Assembly (NCBI GenBank): GCA_022579005.1
Contig: MU401475.1
Coordinates: forward strand, 124,001-188,000
Source of the DNA: Poronia punctata
Lineage: Eukaryota > Ascomycota > Sordariomycetes > Xylariales > Xylariaceae
Direction of reading: 5' to 3'
Length of the DNA: 64,000 bases
Shown: piece by piece, positions 58,403 through 64,000 of the stretch
How positions within the stretch are numbered: the first letter of the stretch is position 1
Layout of the letters: each line of letters starts with the position of its first letter
Position numbers and translations under genes: made by a program
Notes under the pieces: model-generated
Told to the model about the DNA's origin: nothing
Databases searched by the model: none
What the model saw: only the letters and a program-made list of their open reading frames with translations

Positions 58403-59044
58403 TCAAACCACACATCCCTCACCCTCTTCCCCCCCTTCCCCTTCCCCTTCCCCTTCCCCTTCCCCTTCCCCTTCCCCCTCATCAAGAGAAAACGAAAAGC
58501 AGCTTCCAAGATCATCCTCATCCCCCTCCTCCTCCTCCTCCTCCTCCTCCTCCTGTTCCACCCCATATCGATCAAGCGGGATGAGCTCCAACTCATTCAA
58601 AAGATCTCTTTGAAACTTCCTTGTGCGTGGCGTCCCGGGCTCTACCGGTATAGGCGGGTGGTCAATTATTATAGGAGATGGAGATGATTCCGGTGAATTT
58701 GATAAGTGCCTTTCTTCTTCTTCTTCTTCTTCTTCTTCTTCTTCTTCTTCTTCTTCTTCTTCTTCTTCTTCTTCTTCTTCTTCTTCTTCTTCTTCTTCTT
58801 CTTCTTTTCTTTCCTCATAAGATGCCAACACCATCACGTACCCCGGAGATGAACATGAACAAGAGGAAAAAGAAAAAGAGGAGGACGGTGTTGATGATGA
58901 TGATGACATGTTTTCGAAAGTGTCTTCTTCCTCCTCGTTGTGAACCTGGACCTCGATAGGTTTAGATAGACTTTTGGAAGAACCCCTCATCATAAGAAGG
59001 AAGATTCGTAAAGAAAAGGGTTGTGAAAAAGGAGTGAGTAACAC
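58403..59044 (-). CDS. Low-complexity reading frame with long poly-glutamate run (doubtful gene)
   Basis: An uninterrupted 213-codon frame: a Ser-rich start, a roughly 32-residue Glu run encoded by a (GAA)n repeat, a non-repetitive segment ('HLSNSPESSPSPIIIDHPPI' then 'PRTRKFQRDLLNELELIPLD'), a second Glu run, and a (Gly-Glu)n run encoded by a hexamer repeat. The non-repetitive middle looks coding, and all three repeats keep the same frame open. No domain is seen. It could be the last exon of a larger gene or a chance frame over microsatellites. Confidence 0.35.
   Translation of the reverse strand: MLLTPFSQPFSLRIFLLMMRGSSKSLSKPIEVQVHNEEEEDTFENMSSSSSTPSSSFSFSSCSCSSPGYVMVLASYEERKEEEEEEEEEEEEEEEEEEEEEEEEEEEEEEERHLSNSPESSPSPIIIDHPPIPVEPGTPRTRKFQRDLLNELELIPLDRYGVEQEEEEEEEEEGDEDDLGSCFSFSLDEGEGEGEGEGEGEGEGGEEGEGCVV
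58434..58478 (+). repeat. (CCCCTT)n hexamer microsatellite
   Basis: About seven tandem units; encodes Gly-Glu repeats on the minus strand. Confidence 0.9.
58712..58806 (+). repeat. (TTC)n triplet microsatellite, about 32 units
   Basis: A pure TTC run; reads as poly-Glu on the minus strand and poly-Ser/Leu on the plus strand. Confidence 0.95.
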
Positions 59045-59188
59045 CGGTATCCGGTAGGTATCTCGAGGTTTTGCACTCGGTGGAAAAAAGAATAAAAGGT
59101 GGAAGATGGTATCAAGTCGTCAAGAGAAAAATAATAGGGAATGGAAGCGTATAAGTGAGTGTGTACTTTATCTAATATAAGTTAGGTA

Positions 59189-59225
59189 AGTAGGTAGGTA
59201 GGTAGGTAGGTAGGTAGGTAGGTAG
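59189..59225 (+). repeat. (TAGG)n tetranucleotide repeat, about 9 units
   Basis: The longest perfect instance of the TAGG/CCTA word that is scattered over the intergenic parts of this window. Confidence 0.9.
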
Positions 59226-59539
59226 TCAGGTAACAAGATGAAGACCCGACTGACTGTTAAAAGGTGGGATTATATGTGTAAGTCGTATCGACTATCTGTA
59301 CCAAGCAAGCAACAAAAGTTCCTCACATCATCCTACCCGCACTAACTAGAACAACATCCGGGTTTTCCGGAAAATAAGACAGGTAAGGTAGGTACGGCAT
59401 TCACAGACAAGGCGGCATATCCTTTCCTACTTATGTATAGCGAGAGAGAGAGAGAGAGAGGCAAAGGACATTTAGTTGTCACGATATCACAACTCAAACC
59501 CTAATTCCGTCACCAATGTGAATCTTGCTCGCTCACTCA

Positions 59540-59557
59540 CCCCCCCCCCCCCCCCCC
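59540..59557. repeat. Poly-C homopolymer (18 nt)
   Basis: Eighteen C residues in non-coding DNA. Confidence 0.9.
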
Positions 59558-60380
59558 TGGTCCCTGGATAGGTAAGTATGTTCACCTATTCTTGTCTGTG
59601 ACCGCACAATACGGCCGCAGCCTAAGCGAACCAAAGAAAAATATCTCAAACGCTATCCGAAACTAAATTATTCGTATTTTCGTATGTCAAGTTGCTAGCA
59701 TAAACCTATCTATCTCTTGACGAAGAGAGAAAAGGAGTTGAAAAAACATCCCGTTCCTCCATTATACACACACCAACACACACACACACACACGTTACAA
59801 TGCCAACCCCCCCACCTAGACAATGATTGGACAAGATTACTGCCGTGGGGAGCCACTCGGTTTCCGGGGAGAGAGATGCGAGGAATACGATCTATACGGT
59901 TGAGAGCCTCAACTCTTTCCCTGGTAATTTATAGATTTAGTAAGCCAGTAAGTACCTCGCTTTGGGAGAATACTTCGTCCTTTACATGTCTAGGGCCTAA
60001 ACAAGTAGTTATACAGCAGTATGCTTGCGGAGATACGGACTTACGGGATTGTAGTGAAATGACAGCGAAAAAGATAGGTCGATGATAACTTCGTTTTGCA
60101 AAGGCCTTGCCCACCCTCTTTATGAAAATTTCGGAATTTGGCTGGGATCTTCTGGAACCTTGATTAGGTACACTAACTCCATATAGACAGGAAAAATCAT
60201 GACAGTCCAGCAACCATACAAACGCCGGGCACCTGATTTCCGTCCCTCGTTGGCCCATACTTCTGATAGAGCCATTGTAGGCTCCTCTCCATGTCACCTA
60301 TTCGATTCTGGGTGCAGAATGCTACATGTCATATCATAGCATCTATGGCGTCTCGCCCAAAAATCGCTAATCCGTACTGA

Positions 60381-63053
60381 CTAGTCATCCTCTATATCAT
60401 CGTCACTCAGTACAAGTTTATGCACGTTTAAAGATGCCGAGGAGGTGCCGCCACTGCTGCCCTGGCGCAAGCCAAGACCCTTCTTCCGGGGTGAGGCCTC
60501 CTCAGTCGGCTTGTCCGTGGCCCAGGCCTCGCCAGGGACCAAGCCAGCGTCTTCCTCGGCGTCCACCGCATCTTCGTCCGCGGCCGTACCGATGCCAGAG
60601 AACGATATGACTTTCTCCAAATCTCTTAACCGGGCAATGGAACTTGGTGTCTTACGGCGACGGGCGATATGTGCCATGTAGGGTAGCCTTTCGAGCAACA
60701 TTTCACGTCGAGCAGAACTGCCTAGTGATAGCAGTGCTGTGTTTTTATTCTGCGTCTGCGTCGGAACCTGTCCTGACTGCTTGGCAGTAACTGTATTACG
60801 TTGTGAGCCTTGACCACCGAGCCAAGTGGAAGAAGCCGTCGACTTGGGTCGCCGGAATGCAGATGCGCCGTCCGTCACGTCCTGTCCAGCGTCGCCACCT
60901 TTCAGTAGGACAGTGGACCAGTGATCGACAAGACCTTCAAGTTCTTCTTTCTCTCGCCATAGCTTGAGGCTGGTCGGATAGAACATCTTGTATGCGTCTA
61001 CACCATGCCGTCGAGGGCCGGCCGCAATTCTTTTGACAGGACTCGGAAGAGACAGGAGTAAGCCACGCGTAGCGACTTGAAAGGCGATTTCTTCCTGGCG
61101 TAGTACATGACTGGCCGAATCTCTACTAGAGAAATTCGAGGCCAGAGATCGGCTTCCGCCAAAAAATACGTCCCAGGAAGGGCACAGTAGGTCGCTTTCT
61201 GACAGATAGTCGATACAGCCACCCATATAGTCCAAAAACGAGTTGGTATCGGAAGAATTACCTGGCTCGCAGGAGAGAAGAAAGTTCTCGTGCAGGGCAG
61301 AAATAAATGTGTGTGTGTCGGTTCCGGTTTCATCCATCAGGCTCTCAACCACGACCTCAGACTGGTGTGGCCGGGAATAGGAAGCTAGGTGATTAGGTAG
61401 GATTTCGGCCCTGCCCTCTACAGACTGGGGATCCATCCGACATTCCGCTCTTTTGTTGTACACGACTTTTCCAACTGCATGGAATATACCCAGACTAGCT
61501 TCTCGCTGAGACACAAGCTGTAGCGTGTCTACCTCTCCTTGGGTCATAGAAACCGAACCTTTGACAGAGCGCTTCGGTTTGCCAAAATTCACCTGAGATC
61601 CCCACTCAGCGTCCGCGTCCCCTTTCAAACAGAGAAATTGAAGAGAGGAGATGGCACTCCGAATGTCGCCGATTTCCCCTAATTTCTTGAGTACAAGCGG
61701 CCCGGGAGTACGTCGTCTACCTGATTTCCTGGCCTCTTTCTGTACTATCAACTCCAGGGCGGAAGCAAGTAGGGTCGGCGCTATGGCATTGAACTCGATG
61801 ATATGAGTACCAGGATGCCGGGTTATTTCTGGACCCAGTAATCGATGTGCCGTGAAGCTATCAGCAGACGCCGATGTGGTCGTCAGAAGAGTCTCAGATA
61901 TAACCATGACAAGAGGCGTGATGGAGCTCTTAGGAGGCTGCTGTGAAAATAAGGAAAGAGGTGGTGTATTCATCACCAAGAACTGTAAGACAGCCTTTCG
62001 AAAGGACGTCATCACTGTGGATGAGCGAGAGAATGTGTTGGGGAACTCTTCAATAACCATAATCTTTGGAGATTGGCTGCTGCTGTCATTCCCGGACGGC
62101 GTATCTTCGAGACCAAAGTCTAACTGAGAGAAAGTCCCGCCTCTTCCTAAGAATTCTTCAAACTGCGCCGAGACTGACTGGGATCCTTGAGGACCGCCAA
62201 ACGTCGCTGTTGGATTCCGCCATTCAAGTAGCTCACAATGCAATTTTTTGGCAAGTAACCTTAATGTGGTCGTTTTCCCTGTCCCTGCTGCTCCCTTGAG
62301 AATGAGTAATCGCTGGCGGATCCTACCAGCCATGACATCCTCAAGCCATTTCCCTACGTCCGCAACCTTCTTCTTATGAACCGCAAGCTCCTCGAGGCTT
62401 ACCGGAGCAAACCTCTCAGACCACGGCCTTTGCTCGTCATCAACAGTGTGCTGCCGCACGGGCAAAGAGGGCCGCAGGAACTTCTGGCTCGAAGGGGCTG
62501 ATGTGAAGCCAATGCTGCTACTACTGTTCAACTCCTTAAAGCGTTTACGAGCAGCCACACCCACACGGCTAGTCGTTGCCGCTCTGTGCTCCCCCACGTC
62601 ATCTTCATCTGATATTGGGTCGCTTATTATGTCGTCGAATCCCGCAGGCGGTCGCAAGGGTGCCCGTTCAGCTTGTCTGGAGAACAGTGTCTTGAGATCG
62701 GCTGACTTGCCCTTCTCCTCGAGTTTCCCCTTCGTCAACGACTTGGCCCTGTTCTTCTCCGGGCTGACACTGGCGCTCTTCCCAGTAGACTTCGCACTCG
62801 AGCTGTTCAGAGAATAGGAACCCAGCGGCTTCAACGCGGGTTTGGATGGTTGACTGGTGACTAGGCGGGAAGACTTTCGGGTTGGGCTCGGCGATACTGG
62901 GACAGGTCGTGATGTAACCGTCCGGGGGGCATTTTTGGCATCGGGGGAGGGAATCAAGTAGTTGGTCAGGGTGTTGACCGGAGGTTTCGGATCTGCTTCA
63001 TCTTCGGATGTTACTACAATGTTTCGTTTCCGGCGCTTTGAAGGCGGCGCCAT
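60381..63053 (-). CDS. RAD17: DNA-damage checkpoint clamp loader Rad17 (Rad24 in budding yeast)
   Basis: A single uninterrupted 890-aa frame. The N-terminal 200 residues are basic/Ser-rich and disordered ('PPSKRRKRNIVV', an NLS-like start). 'RPWSERFAPVSLEELAVHKKK' (about 209-229) precedes the AAA+ ATPase core: Walker A 'KGAAGTGKTTT' (254-261), an 'LEWRNP' strand, and Walker B-like 'IMVIEEFPN' (331-339), in which EE replaces the common DE, as in Rad17 proteins. The lid includes 'ELIVQKEARKSG' and 'LGEIGDIRSAISSLQFLC' (sensor-2 region). The C-terminal 350 residues are poorly conserved with an acidic end. Known role: with RFC2-5 it loads the 9-1-1 clamp at resected or gapped DNA, activating ATR/Mec1 signalling in the nucleus. 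The absence of introns is unusual among the larger genes here but not suspicious. Confidence 0.93.
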   Translation of the reverse strand: MAPPSKRRKRNIVVTSEDEADPKPPVNTLTNYLIPSPDAKNAPRTVTSRPVPVSPSPTRKSSRLVTSQPSKPALKPLGSYSLNSSSAKSTGKSASVSPEKNRAKSLTKGKLEEKGKSADLKTLFSRQAERAPLRPPAGFDDIISDPISDEDDVGEHRAATTSRVGVAARKRFKELNSSSSIGFTSAPSSQKFLRPSLPVRQHTVDDEQRPWSERFAPVSLEELAVHKKKVADVGKWLEDVMAGRIRQRLLILKGAAGTGKTTTLRLLAKKLHCELLEWRNPTATFGGPQGSQSVSAQFEEFLGRGGTFSQLDFGLEDTPSGNDSSSQSPKIMVIEEFPNTFSRSSTVMTSFRKAVLQFLVMNTPPLSLFSQQPPKSSITPLVMVISETLLTTTSASADSFTAHRLLGPEITRHPGTHIIEFNAIAPTLLASALELIVQKEARKSGRRRTPGPLVLKKLGEIGDIRSAISSLQFLCLKGDADAEWGSQVNFGKPKRSVKGSVSMTQGEVDTLQLVSQREASLGIFHAVGKVVYNKRAECRMDPQSVEGRAEILPNHLASYSRPHQSEVVVESLMDETGTDTHTFISALHENFLLSCEPGNSSDTNSFLDYMGGCIDYLSESDLLCPSWDVFFGGSRSLASNFSSRDSASHVLRQEEIAFQVATRGLLLSLPSPVKRIAAGPRRHGVDAYKMFYPTSLKLWREKEELEGLVDHWSTVLLKGGDAGQDVTDGASAFRRPKSTASSTWLGGQGSQRNTVTAKQSGQVPTQTQNKNTALLSLGSSARREMLLERLPYMAHIARRRKTPSSIARLRDLEKVISFSGIGTAADEDAVDAEEDAGLVPGEAWATDKPTEEASPRKKGLGLRQGSSGGTSSASLNVHKLVLSDDDIEDD

Positions 63054-63877
63054 AGCTAAATCGCATCCGAAGCTGGAGTGGCATCTGTGGGCAATCCTTG
63101 TTTTAATTTACAAGAAAACTGGACAACAGAGATTTAATTGATTATTGACATATTGGACAGCTAAGCAAGATGGCATTTGGAATGGTGGTAAAACGGCAGA
63201 AAAGATGACTTCGCAAGTACCTTACTCGAGCAAGTATTCAGGTTTGTCCTTCCTTGAATTCGTAGTACCTAACCTAAGATACTTACTTGACGTACCTAAA
63301 AGGTACAGAGGGGATCGAGTTTAGTATTGGTTTGGTGGTTGGGCCGTGAATTAGTGACTTTAGGGCGCGTCACTCCACTGCAACTCCAAAACGCGCTGTC
63401 AGATGACCCCATCCATTAAAGGCATTCGCATCTTTGCTCTGATGCGATACATTTTCAGCTCACCCCATGCGCTTTCTATATAACCGTCATTAACTATGGA
63501 GAGGGCTAGACTGGTAGTTTACAATCGGCCAATATCTTCATCCGCCGGAAATATCATCTTGCTTACATATAGGGATTTGATGCCCGTCTCTTTAGAACAG
63601 GTATAGAGAGAGGAACAACCTGTAGGAATCAAACCTACACAGCATATGCCGGCTTACCTTCATCGCAATTATAAGGCGGACAAACTCGCGTGCCTTTCAG
63701 CCGTCTTCTTGTTGAAACAACCAGGCGCAACGCGCTACTTGGTACATACTTGTAGACCAGTCAGTGACTTTAGAAGCAAGAAATGTACTGTCACGCGATT
63801 TTCCCCATGCCGAACCCCTTCCCCTGCAACTATATGCGAGTCGTTGTTCGGTGTCGCTGTTACACTGAGAAAGGGAA
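63054..63877. other. Intergenic, upstream of RAD17
   Basis: Contains TACCTAAC-like words near 63265-63305. A T-arm-like hairpin at about 63620-63640 was considered as a tRNA and rejected. No gene is supported. Confidence 0.45.
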
Positions 63878-63984
63878 CTAAAATACCCATCCTTCAAAGT
63901 CGTCTACGAATCGGACAGCAGCAGCTAGATAACGTTCGTGAACATCTCCCCAAGTCCTTGCTGCTTCCCTCATTGCGCGAACGG
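63878..63984 (-). CDS. Last exon of an unidentified gene running off the right edge
   Basis: A 35-codon coding-like segment follows a good 3' splice site: GCTAAC branch at about 63994-63999 and GATAG acceptor ending at 63985. It reads about 'AVRAMREAARTWGDVHERYL' then 'AAAVRFVDDFEGWVF' and stops with TAG at 63880-63878. The exon begins with two bases completing a split codon. Composition and helical periodicity argue for coding, but the family is not recognisable from this fragment. Confidence 0.5.
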
Positions 63985-64000
63985 CTATCTCATGTTAGCC

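Larger units (their letters stand above)
59045..60380. other. Repeat-rich intergenic region
   Basis: Holds a (TAGG)n run, a (GA)n run near 59443-59460, an 18-nt poly-C at 59540-59557 and a (CA)n run near 59768-59793. No supported gene; the frame 59717-60085 lacks features. Confidence 0.5.

Noticed and set aside
63605..63660. A tRNA-like T-arm on the minus strand (5-bp GTAGG/CCTAC stem around a TTTGATT loop)
   Set aside because: No matching acceptor stem, D-arm or anticodon arm could be found upstream, and the loop lacks the C expected in nuclear tRNAs. Treated as a chance hairpin.

Overview
The window is nuclear DNA of a filamentous ascomycete (Pezizomycotina, most likely Sordariomycetes). 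The evidence is short introns of about 50-130 nt with GT...AG ends and CTAAC/CTGAC branch sites 10-20 nt before the acceptor, long intergenic stretches rich in simple repeats and TAGGTA/TACCTA words, and fungal-type genes: Atg11, a CENP-H-like kinetochore protein, an NHP6 HMG-box protein, a Csc1/DUF221 channel, FAD synthase, an ENA-type Na+ P-type ATPase, dolichol-phosphate mannose synthase and a Rad17 clamp loader. Where genes are spliced, I derived the exon structures by hand from splice sites, reading-frame phase and family resemblance. All are predictions without transcript support. No tRNA, rRNA, CRISPR array, insertion sequence or intact transposon was found.

Layout. 0-4.9 kb: a truncated gene at the left edge and two small uncharacterised minus-strand genes. 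4.9-13.5 kb: mitochondrial ribosomal protein bL9m (+), ATG11 (-) convergent with it, and a CENP-H-like gene (+) divergent from ATG11. 13.5-17.3 kb: gene-poor, A/T-leaning DNA full of TAGGTA/TACCTA words. 17.3-18.8 kb: the NHP6 locus, with a pyrimidine-rich promoter and a possible alternative first exon encoding a mitochondrial presequence. 21.8-29.5 kb: a nine-exon uncharacterised gene ending at a (GA)n tract, a phosphotransferase-like (APH) gene, a small disordered protein with IGKQFT repeats, and an endonuclease/exonuclease/phosphatase-family gene. 29.5-29.8 kb: an assembly scar (poly-G, ten Ns, poly-C). 31.2-34.4 kb: the Csc1 channel. 34.4-39.5 kb: gene-poor. 39.5-43.7 kb: an AT-hook-like acidic protein and FAD synthase, the latter with a 14-nt micro-exon. 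45.3-51.7 kb: ENA1, DPM1 and a short-chain dehydrogenase. 52.3-55.7 kb: a frameshifted alpha/beta hydrolase and a putative amidoligase. 56.6-64 kb: a conserved uncharacterised protein, a poly-glutamate reading frame built on microsatellites, RAD17, and the last exon of a gene running off the right edge.

This is mostly single-copy housekeeping content (autophagy, kinetochore, chromatin, organelle translation, flavin synthesis, ion homeostasis, glycosylation, DNA-damage checkpoint) scattered among lineage-specific genes. I see no biosynthetic cluster or operon-like unit. The most interesting signal is at NHP6. An upstream exon encodes a textbook mitochondrial presequence, and a leader intron with good splice signals joins it exactly in frame to the HMG-box protein, which suggests one locus could supply both nuclear and mitochondrial forms.
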